From: Treponema sp.
Lineage (GTDB): Bacteria > Spirochaetota > Spirochaetia > Treponematales > Breznakiellaceae
Assembly (NCBI GenBank): GCA_031286205.1
Contig: JAITUR010000061.1
Span: 1-64,000, forward strand
Reading direction: 5' to 3'
Length of the DNA: 64,000 nucleotides
Shown piece after piece: positions 1-8,818 of this stretch; position 1 is the stretch's first letter; the number at the start of each line of letters is the position of its first letter. A model generated the notes under the pieces. That model was not told where the DNA came from. It saw only the letters and a list, made by a program, of their open reading frames with translations, and ran no database searches. Position numbers and translations under genes: made by a program.

Positions 1-1064
1 TCAATAATACGATCTTTTGCCTTTTTCATTCCAAAATGATCTTCGTCCAGAATATTTTCCGCATCCGTTAAATCGCCTGAATCAATCGAATATGTACTCC
101 AGGGTAAATCCGCTATCCATTCCAGATAACCGCGTAAAACACCTGCTTCCGGGGAAAGCGCCTGTAGTTTTTTTAACCGTTTTATTTCTTTTGCAACTTT
201 TTCTTTTACTTCTTCCGGAGGATTTTTTTCCAAGATTCTTTTTTCTAAAATGGCGTATTCATCTTCCAGTTTGTCCTTGCCAAGTTCCTTGTTAATTTCC
301 CTTAATTGCTCGTTAAGAACATACTCGCGGTGGCGTTTTTCCATTTTATTTCTAACTTTGCCGGTAATGCTTCTTTGTATGCCGTAAATTTCGTTTTCTT
401 TTTCCAATGTTTCCAAAATTGCCAAAAGTCTTTTGCGGGTATCTGTGTATCTTAAAAGCTCCAGTTTCTTTTCCGATTTTAAATAAGAAGAATTACAAAT
501 AAGGTTTGCAAGGCGTTCCGCATTTTCAGTTTTTTCCACGGCAGATAAAGTGTCGCTGCTTATTCTTTTGGATAAATCGGAATATTTGGTAAATGATTTT
601 TGAACGCTTCGTAAAAGAGCAAGATCGTCCGCATTTAACGGATCAGACAATCCTGTTAATTTTACAGGTTCTACCCTTACCATTGTAAAATCATTATTTG
701 GAAAGGATTGTAAAATAGCGCCTCGATATTCGCATTGTATTACAACACGGTAAGTATTATCGGGAAGCTTTAATCTGTTAATGATTCTTACTACAGTGCC
801 CGTTTCCCAGGGTTCATTCGATGAAAAGCCGGTATCTGTTTTTTTCATACATACGGCAAACATCCGGTTTTCGCGGGAGCGGGCTTCGTCAAGAGCGGCA
901 ATGTCAGACGCTGCTTTTAAAAAAATGGAAATTACGGTGTCAGGAAAAAGAACAAGGTCTCTAAGGGGAAGCATTGGGAAATTTTCTGTTTTAAGTTCTC
1001 GTTCTTCCGTGTAATAATTGTCAATACCGGAATTCTTGCCAAATAATTTTCGAAAAATTCCCAT
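1..1064 (-). CDS. lon: Lon ATP-dependent protease, N-terminal part (runs off the window edge)
   Basis: The ORF track misses this gene because it is open at the edge. Reading back from the ATG at 1064 gives 354 codons with no stop. The translation has the Lon substrate-binding domain (LPLRDLVLFP-like opening near residue 30), then the helical linker with the family hallmark REYVLNEQLREINKELG and the LPWSTYS stretch just before the AAA+ module. The ATPase and Ser-Lys protease domains lie outside the window. The start follows the clpX stop by 6 bp, so it is probably the last gene of a tig-clpP-clpX-lon unit. Lon degrades misfolded and regulatory proteins in the cytoplasm. The Shine-Dalgarno sequence is weak. 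Family assignment is firm; only the C-terminal part is unseen. Confidence 0.95.
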   Translation of the reverse strand, partial: MGIFRKLFGKNSGIDNYYTEERELKTENFPMLPLRDLVLFPDTVISIFLKAASDIAALDEARSRENRMFAVCMKKTDTGFSSNEPWETGTVVRIINRLKLPDNTYRVVIQCEYRGAILQSFPNNDFTMVRVEPVKLTGLSDPLNADDLALLRSVQKSFTKYSDLSKRISSDTLSAVEKTENAERLANLICNSSYLKSEKKLELLRYTDTRKRLLAILETLEKENEIYGIQRSITGKVRNKMEKRHREYVLNEQLREINKELGKDKLEDEYAILEKRILEKNPPEEVKEKVAKEIKRLKKLQALSPEAGVLRGYLEWIADLPWSTYSIDSGDLTDAENILDEDHFGMKKAKDRII

Positions 1065-1070
1065 ATTATT

Positions 1071-2348
1071 TTAAGCGCTCTTCTGCAGATAAATAATCTC
1101 GGGCGGCTCGGATTTTTCTACCGTATCGTGTGTAATAATTACCTGTTTGCGCCCCTGTATCGAAGGAATATCAAACATAATATCTGTCATAAGTCTTTCC
1201 ATTATGGCGCGTAACCCGCGGGCTCCGGTTTTTTGTTTAATAGCCATATCTGCAATGGCATCAATTGCTTTTTCCGTAAACTCCAGTTTTACATCGTCAT
1301 AGGCCATACTTGCCTGATACTGCTTTATAATCGCATTGCGGGGTTCCGTAATAATTCGTTTTAATTCATCTCGCTGTAATTCTTCCAAACCTACCGTAAT
1401 TGGAAGCCTGCCTATAAATTCGGGAATCATGCCGTATTGGATAAGGTCGTCCGGATGAATCGAATCGTACAATTCCTTAAGTGTTTTTTCTCCGGTTCTT
1501 CTGTTAGAACCAAAACCTAAAGGATTTTGCACAACACGGCGCGAGATTAATTTGTCCAGCCCTACAAATGCGCCGCCGCAGATAAATAAAATATTTGTGG
1601 TGTTAATGCGAATTAATTCCTGATTAGGATGTTTCCTTCCGCCCTGTGGAGGTACAGAAGCAATTGATCCTTCTATTATTTTTAACAAAGCCTGCTGAAC
1701 GCCTTCGCCGGAAACATCGCGGGTAATGGAAACATTTTCGCCCTTTCGCGTAATTTTATCGATCTCGTCGATATAAACAATGCCTCTTTCTGCGGCGGGA
1801 ATACTTCCGTTTGCGTTTTGCAATAATTTTAATAAAATATTTTCTACATCTTCGCCGACATAACCTGCTTCGGTAAGAGTTGTGGCATCTACCAGGGCAA
1901 ACGGCACTTTAAGTTTTTTTGCAAGGATTTTTGCAAGCAGGGTCTTTCCGGTTCCTGTAGGACCTATTAATAAAACATTTGATTTTTCTATTTCTACATC
2001 TTCGCTGTCAGTGTTTTTTTGCAGTGATTTTTTTTCGCCCAAAGGACTGGAAATTCTTTTGTAATGATTATAAACCGCAACCGAAAGCGCTTTTTTTGCA
2101 TTGTCCTGTCCAATAATAAACGAATCTAGATAATCTTTAATTTCGCGCGGGGTTGGAATGTCGCCGGTAAATTGACTTGTAAGCTCTTGGTCTCCTTCGT
2201 GCAGAATCTTCCGGCAGACTTCTATACATTCATCGCAGATAGCAATATCGTTGGGGCCGGCGATAAGTTTTCTTTCCATGTCTGCGGCTTTTCCGCAAAA
2301 CGAACAATTTTTTTCAAATGGCTCGGGGCCGTTACGAAGTCTTGCCAT
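1071..2348 (-). CDS. clpX: ClpX, ATP-dependent Clp protease ATP-binding subunit
   Basis: AAA+ unfoldase that feeds substrates into ClpP. At 425 aa it is the usual family length. The N-terminal zinc-binding domain has four cysteines (C15, C18, C38, C41). The Walker [11 protein letters not shown], the Walker [10 protein letters not shown], the sensor region and the [12 protein letters not shown]-terminal segment are all visible. The start overlaps the end of clpP by 17 bp, which points to translational coupling, and lon follows after 6 bp. The order clpP-clpX-lon after tig is a common bacterial arrangement and fits a proteostasis operon. Confidence 0.98.
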   Translation of the reverse strand: MARLRNGPEPFEKNCSFCGKAADMERKLIAGPNDIAICDECIEVCRKILHEGDQELTSQFTGDIPTPREIKDYLDSFIIGQDNAKKALSVAVYNHYKRISSPLGEKKSLQKNTDSEDVEIEKSNVLLIGPTGTGKTLLAKILAKKLKVPFALVDATTLTEAGYVGEDVENILLKLLQNANGSIPAAERGIVYIDEIDKITRKGENVSITRDVSGEGVQQALLKIIEGSIASVPPQGGRKHPNQELIRINTTNILFICGGAFVGLDKLISRRVVQNPLGFGSNRRTGEKTLKELYDSIHPDDLIQYGMIPEFIGRLPITVGLEELQRDELKRIITEPRNAIIKQYQASMAYDDVKLEFTEKAIDAIADMAIKQKTGARGLRAIMERLMTDIMFDIPSIQGRKQVIITHDTVEKSEPPEIIYLQKSA

Positions 2349-2946
2349 CTTTTTCCCTCGTTAAAATAGAATCGACTACGCCGTAGTCTACCGCGTCTTC
2401 TGCGGACATATACAAATCTCTTTCCATATCGGATGAAATCTGCTCTACGGTTTTACCTGTATGTTTTGCAAAATATTTAATTGTCATTTTTTTAAGCCGG
2501 ACAATCTCGCGCGACTGTATTCCAATATCTCTAGCTTGTCCCTGAGCGCCGCCCCAAGGCTGGTGAATAAGAACGCGCGAAGAAGGAAGAATCTGCCTTT
2601 TGCCAGCCGCCCCTGCCGATAAAATAAGAGCTGCCATGCTTGCTGCCTGCCCAAGACAAATTGTCTGTACCGCGCTTTTTAAATATTGAATCGTGTCGTA
2701 AATGGCAAGCCCCGCTGTAACAGATCCGCCGGGGGAGTTAATGTAAAGATTAATATCTTTTTCCGTATCCTGTCCGTCCAAAAATAAAAGCTGGGCAACA
2801 ACTAAATCGGCGGAAATGTCGTTAATCTCGCCGTCTAAAAAAACAATACGGTCTTTTAACAAACGCGAATAAATATCATATGCTCGTTCTCCCATTCCTG
2901 TTTGTTCTACAACCATTGGGACAAGGTTACTCATCTTAATATTCAT
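2332..2946 (-). CDS. clpP: ClpP, ATP-dependent Clp protease proteolytic subunit
   Basis: Serine peptidase subunit of the ClpXP/ClpAP chambered protease, 204 aa. The catalytic serine sits in [11 protein letters not shown] (S103), the histidine in LIHQPWGG (H128), and the acidic member lies near VDYGVVD. The oligomerisation and glycine-rich elements ([12 protein letters not shown]) are intact. MSNLVP (residue 5) could be an alternative start to the MNIKM used here. The gene lies 10 bp after tig and overlaps clpX. Confidence 0.98.
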   Translation of the reverse strand: MNIKMSNLVPMVVEQTGMGERAYDIYSRLLKDRIVFLDGEINDISADLVVAQLLFLDGQDTEKDINLYINSPGGSVTAGLAIYDTIQYLKSAVQTICLGQAASMAALILSAGAAGKRQILPSSRVLIHQPWGGAQGQARDIGIQSREIVRLKKMTIKYFAKHTGKTVEQISSDMERDLYMSAEDAVDYGVVDSILTREKDGKTS

Positions 2947-2956
2947 AATATATAAT

Positions 2957-4315
2957 TTAACTATTCTGGTTCATGAAATCCAGAAAATTCTCCTTTTTTC
3001 CCTGTTTTAGGGTATTTTCTTTAAACATCAAATCTATAAGCTGCCGTTCTTTAATTTCTTCTTTCAGGTATAAAATACCTTGTTCGTCGTAATGTTTTTT
3101 AATTTCTTCCGCCGTAGAGTTATTTTCCGCGGCTATTTTTTCGAATTCTTTTTCTACATCATCGTCGGAAACATCGATTTTTTGTTCTTCTATTAAGGTT
3201 TCTATTATTAATCTTGAATGAAGAGCTTTTATTGATATATCCCGCCATTCTTTTTGCCGATCGTCGCCTTCGCTGTTTTTCATAATCTGAACCATTGTTT
3301 CCGGATCCATATTGTAATACCGCGCCATTCTTCTCCAGCGGCCTTCGACTTCGGCTTGGATCATGGATTCCGGCAGGATTATGGGAGTATTTTCCATTAT
3401 CTTTGCAAGAAGCGCGCTTGTTTTGGTATCTCTTATGCGGACTTCCAAAGCTTTTTCCAATCTTTCTTTTATATTGATTTTAAGATCTTCCAGGGTTTTG
3501 AATTTTTCATCGACATCTTGGGCTAAATCGTCGTCTAGGTCGGGCAGCTTCTTTTCTTTAAGAGATGTAAGCGTGATAACTACTTTTCGTTTTTTTCCCG
3601 CAAGGGAAGCTTCGAAATAATTGTCATCGAACTTTTTATCGAATTCTTTTGTTTCGCCTTTTTTCATGCCGGCAATATCATCATCAAATTGATAAGGATT
3701 GGTGTTGGATCCCAGTGTAAAAACAAAGTCTTTTCTTTGCAAGGTTTCTGATGGGCTGCCGTCTTCTTCGAATACTTGATAATCTATTGTTACAACATCG
3801 CCTTTGGCAGCCTTTGCATTATCGTCCTTGTCCATGACTATGGCGTTTCGGTCGCGGATACCTTCCAGCTCTTTATCGATATCTTCTTTTTTGACTTCTG
3901 CATATGCGTACTCAGCTTTAAGACCTTTCCACGAGCCGATTTTAACTTCGGGAAGGACATCGTAAACTACGGAAAACTGGAAATCCTTGTCCAAGTCTAG
4001 TACGGGTTCGCCCTGAAGCTCCGGGGAGGTGTAGGGCAGGGGTTTTTCCGTTCTGGGCAGGTCTTTGTCTTCGAACACTTCGTGCAGGGCAGCTTCCAGA
4101 ACTCTGCCAAGGGCATCTTGTTTAAGGGCATCCCCATATTTGCGTTCCAGCACATCCTGAGGCACATGCCCCTTGCGAAAGCCGGGTAACTGCATATTTT
4201 TTGAATAATCCTTGAGCATATCCCTGTAAATGGTATTTACCTCGTCTTTTGGGACGGTTAAGGTTAAATCGACATTGGATTTATCCAGGCGCTTTATTTG
4301 CTTAGTAATAGCCAC
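2957..4315 (-). CDS. tig: Trigger factor, ribosome-associated chaperone/prolyl isomerase
   Basis: Folds nascent chains at the ribosomal exit tunnel. The 452-aa protein has the N-terminal ribosome-binding domain with the [11 protein letters not shown] signature (around residues 43-53), a central FKBP-type PPIase domain ([15 protein letters not shown]), and a long helical C-terminal domain. The start is GTG at 4315, chosen because AGAGGA lies a few bases upstream. It is the first gene of the tig-clpP-clpX-lon run. A 77-bp gap separates it from recD, so an internal promoter is possible there. Confidence 0.97.
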   Translation of the reverse strand: MAITKQIKRLDKSNVDLTLTVPKDEVNTIYRDMLKDYSKNMQLPGFRKGHVPQDVLERKYGDALKQDALGRVLEAALHEVFEDKDLPRTEKPLPYTSPELQGEPVLDLDKDFQFSVVYDVLPEVKIGSWKGLKAEYAYAEVKKEDIDKELEGIRDRNAIVMDKDDNAKAAKGDVVTIDYQVFEEDGSPSETLQRKDFVFTLGSNTNPYQFDDDIAGMKKGETKEFDKKFDDNYFEASLAGKKRKVVITLTSLKEKKLPDLDDDLAQDVDEKFKTLEDLKINIKERLEKALEVRIRDTKTSALLAKIMENTPIILPESMIQAEVEGRWRRMARYYNMDPETMVQIMKNSEGDDRQKEWRDISIKALHSRLIIETLIEEQKIDVSDDDVEKEFEKIAAENNSTAEEIKKHYDEQGILYLKEEIKERQLIDLMFKENTLKQGKKENFLDFMNQNS

Positions 4316-4392
4316 AATTTTCCTCTTTTTGCTTAATATAAGTAATAATATAGGAAAAAGGGCTGCAGGTCAAGGGCTAAGCAAAATGAATG

Positions 4393-5787
4393 TTATTTAA
4401 TTCCGGAAGCACGGCGGGTCTGTTTTTCGCAGGATTTTAACAAAACTTCTTCGGAACCGAAAATCTGACATTCCTTTTTGGCTCTTGTAATCGCGGTATA
4501 TAAAAGTTCTCTTGTAAATATTGTCTGTTCATCGTCGTTTATATCAGTGTCCGGATATACTACCGCAAGTTTATTATATTCAGACCCTTGGGATTTATGT
4601 ATAGTTATCGCGAATGCGTCATCAAAAGCGGGAAGACCGGAAATCGGGTATTCTCTTGTTTCGTTTTCGCCCGAAAAATATGCCGTTTTGTCGTCTCTAA
4701 CTCCGGCATCGCCGTTATAAAGATTTAACATATAGTTGTTTTCTGTAATTATAATGGGAGTAAATTTTACTCCATTGCTTTTAGCTCTTGCAAGCAATGT
4801 TTTGTTTATATGCCTGGTTCCATTCCTTCCGCCCTTTATCGCGCATAAAACCTGGAATTCCTGCAAAGACTTTAACGCTTCTTCTTTGTTATCTGCACTT
4901 AAAAGAGAACCATATCCTGAATATAAATCATCTAAAGAAATTAGATTTTTAAATTTAACATCTTCGTTAGATAAGTTTGATACTTTTCCGCTTAAAATTT
5001 CCGCGCTTAACTCTATTATACCTTTGCAGTCTGTTCTGTATATTTTTGTAAGTTCGTTATAAACATTTTTATCGTAATTTTTATATTTTCTGCAAATATC
5101 CGCAAATACTGTTCCTGCTTCTACGGGAGAAAGTTGATTCTTGTCTCCCAATAAAAATAAATGACAGCTATCTGGAATTGCGTCCAGTAACTTTGCCATC
5201 ATTGGTATATCTATCATAGAACATTCATCGATTGCAATTATATCTGCATCCAGCGGGTTGTCGTTATTATGTTTAAAATTTACGGATAAATATTTGCTTC
5301 CCAGCAGGCGGTGTATTGTCTGCGCTTTTAAGTTAAAACCCTTGCCTGCAAGGCTTTCTGTCATTCTGAATGCGGCTTTTCCGGTAGGGGCTGCCAAAAG
5401 TATTTTTTCTTTTGTTTTATTTTTTAGAATTTCCGATAACGATGTTGTCTTTCCTGTCCCGGGACCGCCCGTAATAATCTGAAACAATCCGTTTTTTACC
5501 AGTTTATCTATTTTATTTATTATTTTAGTTTGATACACAAAATATCTTTGTATATATAAATATTCGCCGTCAAATACCAAAGGCGTATCGTTATTAAAAC
5601 TATATTCCTTAATATTAAAATCCGGTATTAATTGTTTTAGATCGTTTACAGAAATACAAATACTATTCTGCCATAATCTTTGCAGTAAAAAATAAGCAGC
5701 TTTGTATAACGGAGATGTTTCCGAAATATTGTATCGTTTTTTTATATACGACAATAAAAACTTATCGTTGTTAGAGAGTATAGTCAT
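4393..5787 (-). CDS. recD: RecD, exonuclease V alpha subunit (5'-3' helicase)
   Basis: Superfamily 1B helicase subunit of RecBCD. The 464-aa protein is shorter than the roughly 600-aa E. coli enzyme and has a small N-terminal region. Walker A is ITGGPGTGKTTSL (near residue 105), Walker B region IDECSMID, motif III GDKNQLSPVEAG, then the UvrD_C_2-type AITIHKSQGSEYN and LLYTAITRAKKE. The start overlaps the end of recB by 17 bp. The four-gene block rmuC-recC-recB-recD is almost certainly one transcript. Confidence 0.95.
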   Translation of the reverse strand: MTILSNNDKFLLSYIKKRYNISETSPLYKAAYFLLQRLWQNSICISVNDLKQLIPDFNIKEYSFNNDTPLVFDGEYLYIQRYFVYQTKIINKIDKLVKNGLFQIITGGPGTGKTTSLSEILKNKTKEKILLAAPTGKAAFRMTESLAGKGFNLKAQTIHRLLGSKYLSVNFKHNNDNPLDADIIAIDECSMIDIPMMAKLLDAIPDSCHLFLLGDKNQLSPVEAGTVFADICRKYKNYDKNVYNELTKIYRTDCKGIIELSAEILSGKVSNLSNEDVKFKNLISLDDLYSGYGSLLSADNKEEALKSLQEFQVLCAIKGGRNGTRHINKTLLARAKSNGVKFTPIIITENNYMLNLYNGDAGVRDDKTAYFSGENETREYPISGLPAFDDAFAITIHKSQGSEYNKLAVVYPDTDINDDEQTIFTRELLYTAITRAKKECQIFGSEEVLLKSCEKQTRRASGIK

Positions 5788-8700
5788 TTATATTCTCTCC
5801 AAAACAATTATCCAAATTAATAATATCGCCGGCAATTTCTTCCGAACTTGCAAAATATATTCCATCGTAATTATTTTCTATATTTGATATACCTCTTATA
5901 AATAAATAATATACTCCTCCAAATTGTTTTGCAAAATCAAACTTTTTCTTGGTTCTTTCCAGCCATCTTTTTAACGCAACAGAATAAATATAATATTGTA
6001 AATGATACCCATGCGGTATCATGGCTTCTTTTTCCATGCTGTCTTTGGTAAAATTATTAAGACTGTTCGATTTCCAGTCCAAGATATAATATTTACCGTC
6101 TTTGCCCAAAAATACAAGGTCTATAGCTCCCTTAATATATTCGGCAATAAAGTTATCCTTTTCAAAATTATTTATTTTATTACCCAATATCTCTTTTATT
6201 TTTTCCAGCTTCATATCGGGAGAGCTCATAAAAAAGTTTAATTCCGTAACTTTATTTGCATCTTTTATATCGCATAACCTGCCCGCTTCATGCAGATTTT
6301 TGTTTAAAATAGTACGAACCTTATCTATTATCCAATTTTTTCTTGCTTCGCCTTTTTCTAGGGTAAATTCCTTATAACCGCCTAGTTTAATATCCACCAT
6401 ATTTTGAATATCTTTTTCTTTTGCATCAAAATCCAGATTTTCGAAAATACTATGCAGCAATGTACCCATTCTTTTTCCGGCAGGAGGCTCTTCTTCCGTT
6501 TTTTTTATTACCGGGATAAAATCTGATTGCTGTAATTTTAATGAAATACCCGTAAAGCTTGTTCTGTACCAGGATGGTTCTATTTTTTTATTAAATTGTT
6601 TGGCTTCTTTTTTAATTTTTATATCTTCGTTTTTTTGTTTATATTCGTAATTATTTAATACGATCTTTTCCAAATCTTCTATTTGAATATTCTGTGAATC
6701 TGTATTGGAAGCGCAAAAATCGTCTAATATTTTTCTTAAATATGAATTGGAACGGGGGTAACACGGATTATGTGCAATATATAATCTGAATTTTGCGCGA
6801 GTTATAGCTACATATAATAATCTTGCGGTTTCTTCGTTTTCTTCGGTGTCATTTAACTCCTTTTCGCCGTTTTTTGATTCTTCTATATATGCTATGTTTT
6901 TTTTATCGTTTTTATAAAACATATAAACATGAGGAAACCTGTGTTTATTCGGCTGCCTGGAAATATCGGGAATAAAAACAATATTAAACTGCAAGCCTTT
7001 CGAACTGTGCAATGTCATTATTTTTAACGCTTTTTCATCTGTTTCCAGTTTTTCTTTATATTCATCATTATATTCTTGTTCACTGCAATAAACGCCAAAA
7101 CAATTAATAATTTTTTCCGGAATATTTCCTTGTTTTATTTCATCGTTATTTAAAATTTCCATAATATGACGAATATTTCTTATATTCCTTTCCCCGTCTA
7201 CGGAAGCCGCAATATTGCTCCACAATGTTTTTTTTGTTAAAATAAAATCGACGGCATTCATTACGCCGTTTTTTTCCCATTCGGCTCTTGCTGACTGTAA
7301 ATTATCAATCCATTCTATAAATAAATTATCGTTAATATCTTTTGGTTCAAAGGAACAAAAATAATGTGTAAGCAATGCCCTTACAAAACCTGTTTTATTA
7401 AAAAAGCAGATTGCGTTTAACAGTATTCTTAAAAAATACGCGGCTTCGCTTGCAAAAACCGACCCTCCCGAATATAAAGCATGTATCCCCTCTTTAGCCA
7501 GAATGTTTTTATATTCAAGACAATCCGCATTTTTATTCAGTAAAATTGTAATTTCCCCGGGTTCTATTTTTTCTGTACTTAACAATCTTTTTATTTCTGA
7601 TACTACAGCTTTTTGCGCTTTTTGGGAAAAATCGTCGTTGTTTTTTCCTGAAACGCCTTTCCAGATTACAAATGGCTTATAATTGCTGTCTTTTTCGTCA
7701 TTAATGGGCAATAATTCAGAATTTCCGCAGTCTATTTTATAATAATCTATTCCGTCTCCCATTTTGTCTCTAAACGAAGTGTCTGTAAAAAAAACATTCA
7801 TGGCATCCAATAAGGTTTTTTCCGAACGGTAATTGGTATTCATGGAATATTGATTCTCTTTTGCAGATTCCCTTGCTTGTTTATATGCGTTAATATCTCC
7901 GCCCCTGAATCTGTATATTGCCTGTTTAGGATCGCCAATCATTATTAAAGGTTTATTTATAAATAAATAATTTATTATTTCGTATTGAATTTTATCCGTG
8001 TCCTGAAACTCATCTACCATTATTGCGTCAAATCTTTTTTTAATGGCATTCTGTAATATATTGTTATTTTGACTGTCATTACGAATTGCCTTATGGCAGT
8101 CTTCTATCATATCATTAAAATTCATTATTTTAAGTTTTTGTTTTTCTTTTGTTAATCTTTTATTTATTTCTTTTGCCAATTTATAAGCAATTGCATATTG
8201 CAATGCTTTGTCTTTAAGATTCGGATTATTATAATCTTCTCCAGTAATTTCCGCATCCGGATGATTCAACACAATATCTATAGCACTGGATAAAGTATCA
8301 ATGCTAAGTTCTATGGACATATCTCTGTCTTTAATGTTCTCCCGCCAAAAATCTGCTATAACTCTGTATTTTATGTCGTTTACATTTGCTATTACTTCTT
8401 TTTCTTCGAAATTTCCGGTTTCAAAAGCAAATTCGCTTAATAATTTTCTGCAAAAACCATGAATGGTAAAAATGGGCATTTCGTCTATTCTTGCAATTGC
8501 ATCTAACAAGTTATTTTCTTTATCCTGCGCATTTTCCTTTTTTGCATTTTCTATAATTTTGGCAAAATCGTCCGGTTTATTGCTGCCGTTTTTCCATATA
8601 TCATATGCTTGTCTTATTTTTTCCGCGGTATTTTTTTTAAGTTCGTTTGTTGCTGCTTCTGTAAATGTAATTAATACAATTTTTTCTATAGGTATAAGTT

Positions 8701-8818
8701 TTTCCAAAAGCAGCCTGACAACAAGGAGTCCTATTGTATATGTTTTTCCGGTACCCGCACTGGCTTCTATAAGAACTTTATTATCTAAAGGCAGGGTTAC
8801 AACATTAAGAGTCTTCAT
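5771..8818 (-). CDS. recB: RecB, exonuclease V beta subunit (3'-5' helicase and nuclease)
   Basis: UvrD-like helicase with a C-terminal nuclease domain. Walker A is IEASAGTGKTYTIGLL, motif II VDEFQDTDKIQ, then GDPKQAIYRFRGGD, LHSSKGLQFNIVF and YVAITRAKFRLY. The nuclease centre is YYILDWKSN near residue 905, so DNA-cutting residues appear present. At 1015 aa it is shorter than E. coli RecB (1180 aa), mainly in linker regions. It overlaps recC by 14 bp and recD by 17 bp. Established role: it resects double-strand breaks and degrades foreign linear DNA as part of RecBCD. Confidence 0.95.
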   Translation of the reverse strand: MKTLNVVTLPLDNKVLIEASAGTGKTYTIGLLVVRLLLEKLIPIEKIVLITFTEAATNELKKNTAEKIRQAYDIWKNGSNKPDDFAKIIENAKKENAQDKENNLLDAIARIDEMPIFTIHGFCRKLLSEFAFETGNFEEKEVIANVNDIKYRVIADFWRENIKDRDMSIELSIDTLSSAIDIVLNHPDAEITGEDYNNPNLKDKALQYAIAYKLAKEINKRLTKEKQKLKIMNFNDMIEDCHKAIRNDSQNNNILQNAIKKRFDAIMVDEFQDTDKIQYEIINYLFINKPLIMIGDPKQAIYRFRGGDINAYKQARESAKENQYSMNTNYRSEKTLLDAMNVFFTDTSFRDKMGDGIDYYKIDCGNSELLPINDEKDSNYKPFVIWKGVSGKNNDDFSQKAQKAVVSEIKRLLSTEKIEPGEITILLNKNADCLEYKNILAKEGIHALYSGGSVFASEAAYFLRILLNAICFFNKTGFVRALLTHYFCSFEPKDINDNLFIEWIDNLQSARAEWEKNGVMNAVDFILTKKTLWSNIAASVDGERNIRNIRHIMEILNNDEIKQGNIPEKIINCFGVYCSEQEYNDEYKEKLETDEKALKIMTLHSSKGLQFNIVFIPDISRQPNKHRFPHVYMFYKNDKKNIAYIEESKNGEKELNDTEENEETARLLYVAITRAKFRLYIAHNPCYPRSNSYLRKILDDFCASNTDSQNIQIEDLEKIVLNNYEYKQKNEDIKIKKEAKQFNKKIEPSWYRTSFTGISLKLQQSDFIPVIKKTEEEPPAGKRMGTLLHSIFENLDFDAKEKDIQNMVDIKLGGYKEFTLEKGEARKNWIIDKVRTILNKNLHEAGRLCDIKDANKVTELNFFMSSPDMKLEKIKEILGNKINNFEKDNFIAEYIKGAIDLVFLGKDGKYYILDWKSNSLNNFTKDSMEKEAMIPHGYHLQYYIYSVALKRWLERTKKKFDFAKQFGGVYYLFIRGISNIENNYDGIYFASSEEIAGDIINLDNCFGENINDYTL